Shown: positions 25,852 to 34,381, counted from the stretch's first letter. The stretch: 47,966 nucleotides of DNA from an uncultured Acetatifactor sp. (GCA_934394515.1 CAKRRU010000003.1:1-47966); one strand, 5' to 3'. Numbers and translations: made by a program. The notes: generated by a model not told the origin, from the letters alone.

Positions 25852-26611
25852 ATGTCCGCAGGATTTCCTCGGGTCTGGGCGTGTGCAGCGGATATTTTTC
25901 CCGCAGGGGAGCGGCAGCGCCGTCCATGATATAAGGCTGTCCGACGATATCCAGCATGGAGACATCGTTATAATTGTCACCGAAAGCCATGACTTCGCTA
26001 AGATCGATACCAAGGACACGACACAGGGAAGTGACACCGACACCTTTGTTGGCACAGCCGGTATCGATCCAGTAGGGACCGGCTACCGCTGCATTTGCCT
26101 CTGCCCAATGGGGAACAAATCGGTCGGCATAAGCATCAACGCCTCCGGGCAGATATACGGATACCTTGACAATGTCTTCCGGTATCTCGGAAGGATCCTG
26201 AATGACCTGATAATGGTTGCCAATGAAACGGATGCGGTCAAGCATCCCTAAGCCCCGTTCCATCAGATAGGCGGTATTTTGTCCGGAGAGCATGACCTCT
26301 CCCTGACCGTCACTGCGCTCCCACAGATCATGGGCAATCTCTTCCGCCAGTGCGCGCGGCATAGGATTTTCCGCAATACATGTTTCGTTCTGATAGAGGA
26401 CACCGCCGTTTTCACACAGGAATACGCAGCAGTCCGCCACCGGTGCAAACAGTTTCCGCAGGCTGGTATACTGCCGCCCCGAAGCCGGACAAAAGAGAAT
26501 TCCCAGGTCGTGCAGAGCGCGGATCTGATCGAAGATCTCGCCGTCCAGTTCCTTTTTTCCATATTGTAATAATGTGCCGTCGATATCGCTGCAGATCAAT
26601 CGAATTGCCAT
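25823..26611 (-). CDS. HAD-superfamily (Cof-type) hydrolase
   Basis: 262 residues with AGAAAGGA upstream of the start. Motif I is ICSDIDGTLLQ (nucleophile Asp near residue 9), motif II lies around CPASGRQYTSL, and motif III/IV is VMAFGDNYNDVSML. The cap domain of the Cof/C2B type occupies the middle. These enzymes dephosphorylate small sugar phosphates, nucleotides or flavin precursors; the substrate here is unknown. It converges on the DNA glycosylase with a 29-base overlap of coding ends. Confidence 0.9.
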   Translation of the reverse strand: MAIRLICSDIDGTLLQYGKKELDGEIFDQIRALHDLGILFCPASGRQYTSLRKLFAPVADCCVFLCENGGVLYQNETCIAENPMPRALAEEIAHDLWERSDGQGEVMLSGQNTAYLMERGLGMLDRIRFIGNHYQVIQDPSEIPEDIVKVSVYLPGGVDAYADRFVPHWAEANAAVAGPYWIDTGCANKGVGVTSLCRVLGIDLSEVMAFGDNYNDVSMLDIVGQPYIMDGAAAPLREKYPLHTPRPEEILRTFIAAKNPRC

Positions 26612-26850
26612 GAAGGTAAAATCCTTTCTGATGTGTAATTGTATATAATAATTAGTAACTATTAAAACGCCTTTTCAAACAAAAGTTCTGAATAGTCATC
26701 ATGTTCGCAAGTAGTATAGCATAAATGGGGGTTTGTAACCAGTCAGTTGCGTTCCGGAAAATGTGTAAAGTGGTAAAATTGTGGTCAAAAAATGCGGAAA
26801 TGTGTAAAATTGCTCTCGAAAAAAATGCGGAAACACGACAAAGCGGCCCA

Positions 26851-27014
26851 GAGGAGCAGCTTGAAAAATTAAAAAAAGTATTGCAGGATGCGGATGCCGT
26901 GATCATCGGTGCGGGAGCCGGACTGTCTACGTCCGCCTGATTTATCTATAACGGGGAACTATTCCGAAAGTATTTGATGATTTTGCATCAAAATTAGACA
27001 GAAGCCGGTTGTAA
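26851..27014 (+). pseudogene. Sir2-family protein remnant (N-terminal piece)
   Basis: The frame reads EEQLEKLKKVLQDADAVIIG and then AGAGLSTSA, the NAD-binding start of Sir2-like proteins. A TGA replaces the expected Gly codon (26938-26940). Reading on gives FIYNGELFRKY, and after a one-base frameshift DDFASKLDRSRL, as in family members that continue GFxYxGERFxKYFxDF. The rest of the gene is missing. Upstream bases hold two imperfect repeats of ATGTGTAAA...AAAAATGCGGAA. Confidence 0.65.
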
Positions 27015-27060
27015 AAAACGGAATTGCGTGTTATATTCTAGTTAGTTAGTTAGGACTAAC
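27009..27060 (+). promoter_or_regulatory. Promoter plus palindromic operator candidate for the membrane protein gene
   Basis: TTGTAA (27009-27014), a 17-bp spacer and TATATT (27032-27037) make a plausible promoter. Just at the expected transcription start lies the palindrome GTTAGT-TAGG-ACTAAC (27045-27060), preceded by an extra GTTA repeat. A repressor bound there would block initiation. No matching regulator gene is adjacent. Confidence 0.5.
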
Positions 27061-27091
27061 ATAAGTATTTATTAAAAAGGGAGGGTTACAA

Positions 27092-27724
27092 ATGAGTTTA
27101 TTGCTATTAAGAATTATGCTTGGTATGGGGATTGTCGGTCATGCGTTGAATATGTACTGCGACCGGATCTTAAGTATCTTTCCGAACGGGACGATCAATT
27201 TCAGCAATATCAAGGAGATTATGGAAGGAGATAATGCGGCGAAGCTGATGGAAGGTGTCTCGGAGAAGATTCCCATGCGGTCCGCAGTGCTGGGGGCTTT
27301 TGCGATAGTGTTGGAGTTTTTCGGATACAGCGCGCTTGGTATTTATACGTATGGATATTCCAAAATATATGGTTCTGTTATGCTTGCGGCGACGGCTTTT
27401 TTCTGTATCACAGCTGCAGCATATCATGTGAAAACTGCATTGGCCGAATATGCATTCCTGAATCTCGGCCGGAATGCAGACGGAAAAAAGATGATGCTGG
27501 ATTTGTTAAATACTGCGCCGGTTTTACGGGTGTGCGCGGTGGGGTTAGTGTTAGTCCTTGCGGTATATGTCATTGTTGTCGTCACCGGTGTGATTGGATT
27601 CCCCATCTGGGCACTGATTTTTACGATCCTTCCCATTGTGATCGTAATGTGCCCGCTGCGGATCATAGGAACGCTTCATATTGGAGCTATGGTATCCATA
27701 CTGGGCTGGATGTTGTTATTGTAG
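27092..27724 (+). CDS. Multi-pass membrane protein of unknown function
   Basis: 210 residues, with GGGAGGG upstream of MSLLLLRIMLG. There are about six hydrophobic segments: one at the N-terminus, a middle cluster (SAVLGAFAIVLEFFGYSALGIYTYGY, then MLAATAFFCITAAAYHVKTA) and a C-terminal cluster. No catalytic motif is recognised. It resembles small uncharacterised DUF membrane proteins of gut Clostridia. It is a single gene with its own promoter/operator and terminator, suggesting tight repressor control. Confidence 0.75.
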   Translation: MSLLLLRIMLGMGIVGHALNMYCDRILSIFPNGTINFSNIKEIMEGDNAAKLMEGVSEKIPMRSAVLGAFAIVLEFFGYSALGIYTYGYSKIYGSVMLAATAFFCITAAAYHVKTALAEYAFLNLGRNADGKKMMLDLLNTAPVLRVCAVGLVLVLAVYVIVVVTGVIGFPIWALIFTILPIVIVMCPLRIIGTLHIGAMVSILGWMLLL

Positions 27725-28060
27725 GATGATATAAAAAGGCTTAAAAAGGCGTCGATACGAGAAGTACCGGCGTCTTATTTTTATAAGGCAGTGAAGAAAA
27801 CGGATCCTGACGGTTTGAAAAAATATCTGCTCCAAAGGGTGTTTCTATGGTATCATAACTGATAGAAAGCACTTTTATCTGGTTACAAGAAAATAGTGAT
27901 ATGATACAGCTATATTTTACGGAATCGCATTTGTGAGAAAGTAGTGTTTTCGGGGAAATCAATATAACTTGATAGAAACGGGGTGCGAAAGCACAATATA
28001 AAAGTACAATGGCATTGTATCAAAAAGGTAAAATAAATATAGATAGAAAAGAGGAACAAC
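27725..28060. other. 336-bp intergenic region
   Basis: The first 55 bases hold the terminator of the membrane protein gene. The rest is AT-rich, with no convincing ORF. GGTATCATAA (near 27850) and its approximate complement ATATGATACA (near 27900) form a loose inverted repeat, and CTGATAGAAA/TTGATAGAAA recurs. No known riboswitch was recognised. Confidence 0.5.
27745..27780 (+). terminator. Intrinsic terminator after the membrane protein gene
   Basis: AAGGCGTCGATAC pairs, with G-U wobbles, to GTACCGGCGTCTT around GAGAA, followed by ATTTTT. Confidence 0.7.
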
Positions 28061-28594
28061 ATGGAATTACAAAAAGGAAGACCTGCCGATACGACAGGCA
28101 GACTGGAAAAAGAAATCCGTACTTATGACTTATTGGATCGGCTGGGTGTTGAGTATGACCGCGTGGATCACGCTCCGGCGATGACCATGGAGGACTGTAA
28201 GGAAGTGGATGAGATCCTGGAATCCATGGTCTGCAAGAATCTGTTCCTGTGCAACCGTCAGGAGACTTCATTTTATCTGTTGATGATCCCGGATACGAAG
28301 GTATTTCATACCAAGGATCTGTCTGCACAGATCGGTTCTGCGAGACTGTCTTTTGCAAAGCCGGAATACATGGAGCAATTCCTGAACATCACTCCGGGAT
28401 CCGTCAGTGTGATGGGGCTGATGAATGATACGGAGCATCGGGTGAAGCTGCTCATCGATGAGGATGTCCTTGCCAGCGAATATGTGGGATGTCATCCTTG
28501 CATCAATACGTCCAGTATCCGTTTCCGTACATCTGACCTGGTGGAAAAGATCCTTCCGGCCATGGAGCATGATTTTATCAAGGTGAAACTATAG
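28061..28594 (+). CDS. ProX/YbaK-type aminoacyl-tRNA deacylase (prolyl-tRNA synthetase-associated domain)
   Basis: 177 residues with AGAGGAAC upstream. The single YbaK/ProRS-INS-type domain shows the family flow YDLLDRLGVEYDRVDHAPAM, CKNLFLCNRQETSFYLLMIP, ARLSFAKPEYMEQFLNITPGSVSVMGLMND and the glycine/cysteine end VGCHPCINTSSIRF. These proteins hydrolyse mischarged tRNA, usually Ala- or Cys-tRNA(Pro), acting in the cytosol. No amino-acid metabolism genes adjoin it, so it is probably a free-standing editing factor. Confidence 0.88.
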   Translation: MELQKGRPADTTGRLEKEIRTYDLLDRLGVEYDRVDHAPAMTMEDCKEVDEILESMVCKNLFLCNRQETSFYLLMIPDTKVFHTKDLSAQIGSARLSFAKPEYMEQFLNITPGSVSVMGLMNDTEHRVKLLIDEDVLASEYVGCHPCINTSSIRFRTSDLVEKILPAMEHDFIKVKL

Positions 28595-28713
28595 AATCGA
28601 AACGCAGCTGGTATCGTCTATAAACAGTATGATTTCAGAAAACTGAATTGATAATTAAGGAAAAAACGAGTAAGATAGTAAGCAAGATAATAAGCAAGTC
28701 GGAGGATAAACTT

Positions 28714-29340
28714 ATGGATGAAATGGTTAAGAAACGTAACGAGCGTCTGGCACAGACCGTGATCAAAGGCTTACAGTCCCGCAACATGTCCGGCTACTAT
28801 GCTGCAGATAAAGAAGAAGCCTTGAAGAAGGCGCTGGAGCTGATCCCGGAAGGCAGCAGCATTGCCATGGGTGGCTGTAGGAGTGCTCATGAGATCGGAC
28901 TGATCAAGGCCTTGGAAGCCGGTAATTATAACTATATTGACAGAGATAAAATGGATGCCAGAGCAGGGCTGTTGGCTGCTTACGATGCGGATATTTTTTT
29001 AAGCAGCGCCAATGCCATCACCAGTGACGGCGTTATGGTCAACATCGACGGTAATTCCAACCGTGTCTCCTGTATTGCCCAGGGACCGAGAAAAGTAGTA
29101 TTTATCGTCGGTCTGAACAAGGTATGCGCCGATATCGACGATGCCATGAAGCGTGCCAGAAACATTGCAGCACCCTGCAATGCCCAGAGATTCGATATCA
29201 AGACACCTTGCAAGGAGACCGGAAAATGCTTCGACTGCAAGTCACCGGATACCATCTGCTGTCAGTTCCTGATCACCAGATACTCCAGACATGTAGGCAG
29301 AATCCATGTAATTCTGGTGAATGAGGATCTGGGATTCTAA
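28714..29340 (+). CDS. LUD-domain protein (LutC/DUF162 family)
   Basis: 208 residues. The ATG at MDEMVKKRNERLAQ is chosen because GGAGG lies 9 bases upstream; the longer frame starts in an AT-rich repeat. The LUD domain spans nearly the entire protein, with IPEGSSIAMGGCRSAHEIGL, SSANAITSDGVMVNIDGNSNRV and a Cys-rich C-terminal part (CKETGKCFDCKSPDTICC) that could bind metal. LUD proteins are linked to lactate oxidation, but single-domain versions like this one are common in Clostridia without lutA/lutB neighbours, as here, and remain unassigned. A terminator follows. Confidence 0.85.
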   Translation: MDEMVKKRNERLAQTVIKGLQSRNMSGYYAADKEEALKKALELIPEGSSIAMGGCRSAHEIGLIKALEAGNYNYIDRDKMDARAGLLAAYDADIFLSSANAITSDGVMVNIDGNSNRVSCIAQGPRKVVFIVGLNKVCADIDDAMKRARNIAAPCNAQRFDIKTPCKETGKCFDCKSPDTICCQFLITRYSRHVGRIHVILVNEDLGF

Positions 29341-29362
29341 ATATTGCTTACCGGATAATAAG

Positions 29363-29405
29363 AGCGCACTTTTCTGTCGATTTGGCAGATGAGGAGCGCT
29401 TTTTG
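29363..29405 (+). terminator. Terminator after the LUD-domain gene
   Basis: The arms AGCGC (29363-29367) and GCGCT (29396-29400) enclose a smaller stem (CTGTC/GGCAG) and run into TTTTT. Confidence 0.6.
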
Positions 29406-29454
29406 TTTGAGAAAAATAAAAATTCGTTGTGTGAGTGAATGAAAAATTATTATA

Positions 29455-29505
29455 TTTACAATGGTTATGAATGGTTATATAATGAATGTAACCACTTATA
29501 ACCAT
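29455..29505 (+). promoter_or_regulatory. Promoter with ATGGTTAT repeats before the AAA/PD-(D/E)XK gene
   Basis: TTTACA (29455-29460), 17-bp spacer, TATAAT (29478-29483). ATGGTTAT occurs as two direct copies at 29461 and 29471 inside the spacer, and in inverted form (ATAACCAT) at 29498-29505. The layout is typical of an operator that covers the promoter. Confidence 0.6.
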
Positions 29506-29595
29506 TTTTACTTTCGGAATGAGAAGTAAGTATGAAGCTGCAATTTTGCAAATGAGACTCTGCATCGTCAAACGTAATGAAAGGGGAAAGCATTC

Positions 29596-31572
29596 ATGAG
29601 TAATCCGAAGCGCCGTATTGAGGAAATTGATAGAAGACTGGAAGAGTTACCGAAGGGAACGCTTACCTACAAGACCATCAATGGGAAAAAGCAGCCCTAC
29701 GTGCAGCGTACCATTGATGGAAAATCTGTCAGCTATTATGTAAAAGTATCGGAGAGAGAGCAGATCCTGATAGAATTCGAGGAGAGAAGCAAGCTTGTGG
29801 AGGAGAAAAAGCATCTGCTCGCATATCAGAAGAAGCTATCCTCCATTCTTGCGGAGAATCCGTATCTGGGAGAAAATATCGGACTCGGCTATCAGTGGTT
29901 TAAGGATTTTGCCTGTGGGCAGCAGTTTTATGTGGATAAGACACATTTTATACCGGAGTGGATGTCGACAAGTGATGTGGTAACGCTGATTACCCGTCCC
30001 AGAAGATTTGGCAAGACAATGCTCTTAAGTACGGTAAATACCTTTTTTGATCCGGAGTATGCCGACCACCCGGAATATTTTGAGAAGCTGAAGGTGTGGA
30101 AGCATCCGGAGTGCAGGAAAGTCTTTGGCAAAATTCCGGCAATCTATGTCACCTTCGGAAGCTGTAAAGGGATAAACTACCGGAGTGCTCTCGGAGGATT
30201 GCTGGGGAGTCTGGGAATGTTGTATCAGAAGAATGACTATCTGATGACTAGTGAAAAACTTAGCTCTAAGGATAAGGCTAAGTTTAAAAAGATGGATGAT
30301 TTATTGTGGGATCACAAGGAAGAGGGATCGGAAGACTGTATTGGGTTGCTGTGCGAGTTGTTATACAAACATTACGGTGTATCTCCCATCATCCTTTTGG
30401 ACGAATACGATACTCCATTACTGGAAGCCTACGCGGACGGCTACTGGGATGAGATGATCGGTTATTGCAGAAAACTGTTCCATAAGACATTTAAGGAAAA
30501 TGATTTTTTCAGCAGAGCCATCATCACCGGTGTGACAAAAGTGTCAAAAAATTCTCTGTTCTCGGATCTGAATAATATCGGCGTATATTCCGTCACGGAT
30601 GACAGATACAGCGATTGCTTCGGATTCACGGAACAGGAGGTAAAGGATGCTCTGAAGTGCCAGAATATTGATCAGTTCCGGGACGTAAAGGAGATGTATG
30701 ACGGCTTTATCTTCGGACACCGGAAGGATATGTACAATCCCTGGTCGATCTGCAACTATATGAGGGACTGTCAGCTGATCTCCTTCTGGATCAATACGAG
30801 CAGCAATAAGATCATCGGAGATATCATCCGCAGGCATCCCGTGCGCAGCAAGTATGAGATCGAGCAGCTGATGTCCGGTGATGTAGTGCATAAACAGATT
30901 AACGAGAATGTCACATTTCAGTACCTGGACGGAGATGAGAACAGTCTTTGGTCCCTGCTGCTTGCGGTAGGCTATATCAAGGCTGACAACGTGGTAAAAC
31001 ACGAGGAATATACGGAATGTGACGTATCTGTCACTAACCGGGAAGTCATGAGTATGTTCCGGACACAGATCCTTGGAATGTTCGACAACGGCCGGCTGTA
31101 TTATAACGAATTTATCAAGGCATTACTGAAACATGACACGGAAAATATGGCGGATATTCTCCTGGATATTACCTATCCTTCCATGAGTTATTTTGATCTG
31201 GGAGGTCGGTCTTCGGAGCGGGAGCCTGAGAATTTCTTCCATGGGCTGGTCTTAGGATTGATTGTGTCATTGAAAGATCAATACCGGATTCTGTCCAACA
31301 GAGAAAGCGGCAGAGGACGGTATGATATCGCTCTGTATCCGAAGCAGCCGGAATTGGATGCTTTTATTATGGAATTCAAGGTGTTTAATGAGAAAAAGGA
31401 AAAAATGATAGAAGAGACGGCGGCAAATGCGTTTCGCCAGATCGAAGAGAAAAAGTATGAAGCAGATCTGCTGGCTGCCGGCATCCCTGGAGAGAAGATT
31501 TATAAGCTCGGATTTGCTTTTCAGGGGAAAGAAGTGTATGTCGAGGAGGCAAAATGCGAACAGGTACTTTAA
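29596..31572 (+). CDS. AAA-ATPase-like protein with C-terminal PD-(D/E)XK nuclease domain and an extra N-terminal module
   Basis: 658 residues with GAAAGGGGAAAG upstream. Residues ~1-85 are a charged, coiled-coil-prone module (RRLEELPKGTLTYKTINGKK, YYVKVSEREQI) not normally part of this family. Residues ~100-400 are the AAA-ATPase-like domain, with VTLITRPRRFGKTMLLSTVN as Walker A and PIILLDEYDTPL as Walker B. The C-terminal ~130 residues carry the PD-(D/E)XK_9 pattern (GRYDIALYP, then AFIMEFKVF). The family is abundant and multicopy in gut anaerobes, and its role (defence or mobile element) is unproven. The last codons lie in a perfect palindrome shared with the convergent GH105 gene. Confidence 0.85.
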   Translation: MSNPKRRIEEIDRRLEELPKGTLTYKTINGKKQPYVQRTIDGKSVSYYVKVSEREQILIEFEERSKLVEEKKHLLAYQKKLSSILAENPYLGENIGLGYQWFKDFACGQQFYVDKTHFIPEWMSTSDVVTLITRPRRFGKTMLLSTVNTFFDPEYADHPEYFEKLKVWKHPECRKVFGKIPAIYVTFGSCKGINYRSALGGLLGSLGMLYQKNDYLMTSEKLSSKDKAKFKKMDDLLWDHKEEGSEDCIGLLCELLYKHYGVSPIILLDEYDTPLLEAYADGYWDEMIGYCRKLFHKTFKENDFFSRAIITGVTKVSKNSLFSDLNNIGVYSVTDDRYSDCFGFTEQEVKDALKCQNIDQFRDVKEMYDGFIFGHRKDMYNPWSICNYMRDCQLISFWINTSSNKIIGDIIRRHPVRSKYEIEQLMSGDVVHKQINENVTFQYLDGDENSLWSLLLAVGYIKADNVVKHEEYTECDVSVTNREVMSMFRTQILGMFDNGRLYYNEFIKALLKHDTENMADILLDITYPSMSYFDLGGRSSEREPENFFHGLVLGLIVSLKDQYRILSNRESGRGRYDIALYPKQPELDAFIMEFKVFNEKKEKMIEETAANAFRQIEEKKYEADLLAAGIPGEKIYKLGFAFQGKEVYVEEAKCEQVL

Positions 31573-31583
31573 AGTACCTGTTC
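31558..31583. repeat. Perfect 26-bp palindrome shared by the ends of two convergent genes
   Basis: GAACAGGTACTTT is followed immediately by its exact reverse complement. Each strand reads ...GAA-CAG-GTA-CTT-TAA, so both converging proteins end Cys-Glu-Gln-Val-Leu-stop and the two coding regions overlap by 4 bases (31569-31572). No T-run follows on either strand, so it is not a classic terminator, though it could form a strong RNA hairpin in both transcripts. Confidence 0.9.
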
Positions 31584-32645
31584 ACACTCTTCACACATTA
31601 ACAGGAAAGCGCCCACACCGTGCAGGTCGTTGGCGGATACCGGACGGTGAATATAATGCGCATAGTCACCGACGCCGGTGCCGACGCAGACATTGCCGAT
31701 GATCAGATCGTCCCCTTCCCAGGTCAGGGACCGGATCACACCTTCGTAACCCTTGCGTGCATAAGCGAGATAGGAAGCGTCCAGCAGACCTTTACGAACA
31801 GCCTTGCACAGAGCGGCTACATACAGGCAGCTGCAGGAATTCTCCAGCCAGTCCGCAGGATCATCGCCACGGTCAACGACCTGATACCATCTGCCGTCTT
31901 CGGACTGGAAGGCAAGTAAAGATTTTAACAGATCGACAGCCATCTTTTCCAGTTTCACTCTGTCTGGGTGATCTTCGGGAATGAAATCCAGTTCGTCTAA
32001 CAGCGCGACAGGTACCCAGCCCATGGCTCTGCCCCAGAATTCCGGAGAGCAGCCGGTCTCTTTGTCAGCCCATTCCACTTTTTTATCATAGGACCATGCA
32101 TGATATAACAGCCCGGTCTTCGGATCACGGGTATGCTTCTGCATCGTCAGTGCCTGGAAAATGATTTCATCAAAATACTCGGGATGTCCGAATTCCGCAC
32201 CATACTGGGCACGTAAAGGACCTTCCATGTAGAGACCGTCCAGCCACATTTCCTCCGGCAGATCTGCTTTATGGAAATAGCCGCCCTCGGGAGTCTTGGG
32301 ATAACAGTCGATTGCTGCCATCAGAGCGTCTAATACCTTCTTATACTTGGCATCGTGCGTGCGATGATAGAGAGGATATAACAGGATGCCGGGCTGCATG
32401 TCATCAAACTGCCCCATATCTGCCTGCTTGATCACACCATCTTCGGTAATCACCGCATCTACCCAGCGCTTGATGTATTCGAAATATTTTTCCTCCTTGC
32501 ATAATTCATAGCTTTTATACATTCCGGACAGGAATACACCCTGATGATAATGAAATCTTCCTTCGGGCGGAAGCTTCGGTGCATCCCATTTGCGCATCAT
32601 AGTGTCCATAGATGCTTTTGCGTAGTCTAAAGGTCGTTGTAACAT
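31569..32645 (-). CDS. Unsaturated rhamnogalacturonyl/glucuronyl hydrolase (GH105-like)
   Basis: 358 residues, with GAGAGGAG upstream of MLQRPLDYAK. The family's (alpha/alpha)6-barrel markers are present: GRFHYHQGVFLSGMYKSYE, the catalytic-Asp region EMWLDGLYMEGPLRAQYG, HAWSYDKKVEWAD, EFWGRAMGWVPVALLDELD and a C-terminal GVGAFLLMC. There is no signal peptide, so it acts inside the cell on unsaturated disaccharides imported after pectin lyase attack. It is divergent from an AraC regulator, its probable controller. The coding end lies in the palindrome described at this position. Confidence 0.9.
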   Translation of the reverse strand: MLQRPLDYAKASMDTMMRKWDAPKLPPEGRFHYHQGVFLSGMYKSYELCKEEKYFEYIKRWVDAVITEDGVIKQADMGQFDDMQPGILLYPLYHRTHDAKYKKVLDALMAAIDCYPKTPEGGYFHKADLPEEMWLDGLYMEGPLRAQYGAEFGHPEYFDEIIFQALTMQKHTRDPKTGLLYHAWSYDKKVEWADKETGCSPEFWGRAMGWVPVALLDELDFIPEDHPDRVKLEKMAVDLLKSLLAFQSEDGRWYQVVDRGDDPADWLENSCSCLYVAALCKAVRKGLLDASYLAYARKGYEGVIRSLTWEGDDLIIGNVCVGTGVGDYAHYIHRPVSANDLHGVGAFLLMCEECEQVL

Positions 32646-32926
32646 AGTGTTTTCTCCTCTCTGTTTGTATATGTTGCAGTAATCATTTCTGCGTCGACTG
32701 AACTTGATTGCCCCTATAAAGTTTGTTCCCTGTATTGAGCAAAAGGCAAGTGTCGAATTTCATAGTAAAATCACAAGATTTATTATATAATTACATTATA
32801 ATCGTCAAAACAAAATAATGTTTAACATATCTTGCTATATTGAGATAGAATATAAGAAATCTTGCCAAAATGGAAGAAGAGAATGACCGAAGCATAGAAT
32901 TATGAGTCAAATTAGAAGGAGAAAAA

Positions 32927-33769
32927 ATGTTCCGTACAATATACGATCCGTATAAAGACCTGTTTTTGGAATATGTAGAGACATCAAAAAAGAATGATAT
33001 GCATTCGATCCATTACCATGATGCTTATGAACTCTTTTTCGTGGTAAAGGGAACCCGGTATCTTTTCCTGGATGGAATTTGTCATGTGCTGACGCCCGGA
33101 GACATTATTCTGATCAAACCATACCAGACGCACTATATGCAGAGCCTGTCTTCCGAATTTTATGCCAGATATGTGTTGAATTTTACACCGGATTATCTGG
33201 AGGAACTGCTGAAGCTTTCAGAAAAACAACGTTTTCTGGAGGTCTGGGAGAATGAGATCCTGCATCTGACATCGGAGCAAACCGGGGAAATTGTAAACGT
33301 TTTGGAAAAAATGCAAAAATATTATCCAAGGCGGGATGCGGTTGCCGAGAAATTAAAGAAGAACTATTGTCTGGAACTGTTATTGTTGTGCAGGGATTAT
33401 TATCCCATGCAGAAACCGGCACAGCTTGTCGCAGCCGGAGATACTACATCCCCCAGACAGGAGATCCTGGATGCAATTTCCTACATGAATGCCCACTATG
33501 CGGAAAAAATGGATCTGGAGACCATTGCCTCGCAGATCCACTTAAGTAAATATTATTTTTGCCGTCTGTTCCGGGAAGTGACCGGCGTTACCGTGCTGGA
33601 GTACCTGATCAATGTCAGACTGACCAGGGCGAGGAAGCTGTTAATGGAATCCACGCTGACGATCGGAGAAATCGCGCAGAAGACCGGATTCGCTTCCGCA
33701 GTGCATTTTTCCAGAACTTATCATAATGTCTACGGAGAAAGCCCCGGTGATACCAGGCGGAAATACTGA
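32927..33769 (+). CDS. AraC-family regulator, probably of the GH105 gene
   Basis: 280 residues with GAAGGAGA upstream. The N-terminal cupin (about 20-120) shows SIHYHDAYELFFVVKGTRYLF and LTPGDIILIKPYQTH, a sugar-sensing AraC-type fold. The C-terminal ~100 residues contain two helix-turn-helix motifs (LETIASQIHLSKYYFCRLFR and IGEIAQKTGFASAVHFSRTYH). It is transcribed away from the GH105 hydrolase across 281 bp, the usual layout for an activator and its target. The inducer is probably a pectin fragment, by inference. Confidence 0.88.
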   Translation: MFRTIYDPYKDLFLEYVETSKKNDMHSIHYHDAYELFFVVKGTRYLFLDGICHVLTPGDIILIKPYQTHYMQSLSSEFYARYVLNFTPDYLEELLKLSEKQRFLEVWENEILHLTSEQTGEIVNVLEKMQKYYPRRDAVAEKLKKNYCLELLLLCRDYYPMQKPAQLVAAGDTTSPRQEILDAISYMNAHYAEKMDLETIASQIHLSKYYFCRLFREVTGVTVLEYLINVRLTRARKLLMESTLTIGEIAQKTGFASAVHFSRTYHNVYGESPGDTRRKY

Positions 33770-33771
33770 TC

Positions 33772-34032
33772 TCAGTCACCTTGCACGGGCGTGTAGATCT
33801 GCTTTGCCATGGAGAGCAGTGCTTCTTCGCTGGCATTATTGTCCATGGTCAGGCTATAGAGCAGGCCGGGGCAACAGAAGAATTACCGTCTCCCATCATA
33901 CCGGAGGAGGCAGTTACCGTTGAAATGACAGAAGTGTCTGAAGAAAATTTGACGGAAGAGAGCGCTGCGCTCAACGGAAATGCCTTTGATGAAAACGGAC
34001 AGATCAAAGACCGGATTTACTTTGATGACTAG
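33772..34032. other. Decayed stretch with two gene-end remnants
   Basis: On the minus strand, ending at 33772, a frame reads LLYSLTMDNNASEEALLSMA and then KQIYTP before its stop, like the end of a DUF4367-type protein. On the plus strand a frame ending at 34032 (…VEMTEVSEENLTEES, GNAFDENGQIKDRIYFDD) looks like a natural acidic C-terminus but has no matching start. Neither is supported by a ribosome site. Both may be leftovers of lost genes; confidence is low. Confidence 0.3.
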
Positions 34033-34381
34033 GAAGGGAACTTGAATAGTTATAAAAATTTTATAGATGTCTTCCAAATTTAATGCTATGATAAACAAAT
34101 AGGGCAATTCGTCGGAAACGACTATGTTAGCGTTGATCCGGGGAGAGGAAATATTTCCGCTAAAGCATTGCTCAGATACCGTTCCGCAACTTACGGAAAT
34201 TTATGACTTCTGGCATGTCAGGATCAAAGAAGATCATCAGTGATATTATTGAAGAGCGCTGATGAGCAGCTAAACGATCGAAACAATAGGAATGGAAACA
34301 GCTGCATTTGCTGAGACAGAAGTTCCATGGAAATAAGACATAGGACGGAAAATATAGGACAGGAAAGGAGTATACAGGCAT
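34033..34381. other. 349-bp intergenic region before the GH3 gene
   Basis: No convincing ORF. It contains a small GNRA-type hairpin GTCG-GAAA-CGAC (34111-34122) and an AT-rich promoter-like stretch around 34050-34095 (TATGAT). The GH3 ribosome site GGAAAGGAG is at its right end. No known riboswitch was recognised. Confidence 0.45.

Noticed and set aside
26725..26850. Coding start of the Sir2-like frame from 26725
   Set aside because: The residues here are low-complexity, come from two imperfect DNA repeats and do not resemble Sir2 proteins; homology begins near 26851.
27780..28060. Riboswitch upstream of the ProX-like gene
   Set aside because: No match to conserved cores of known classes that I can recognise, and only loose inverted repeats.
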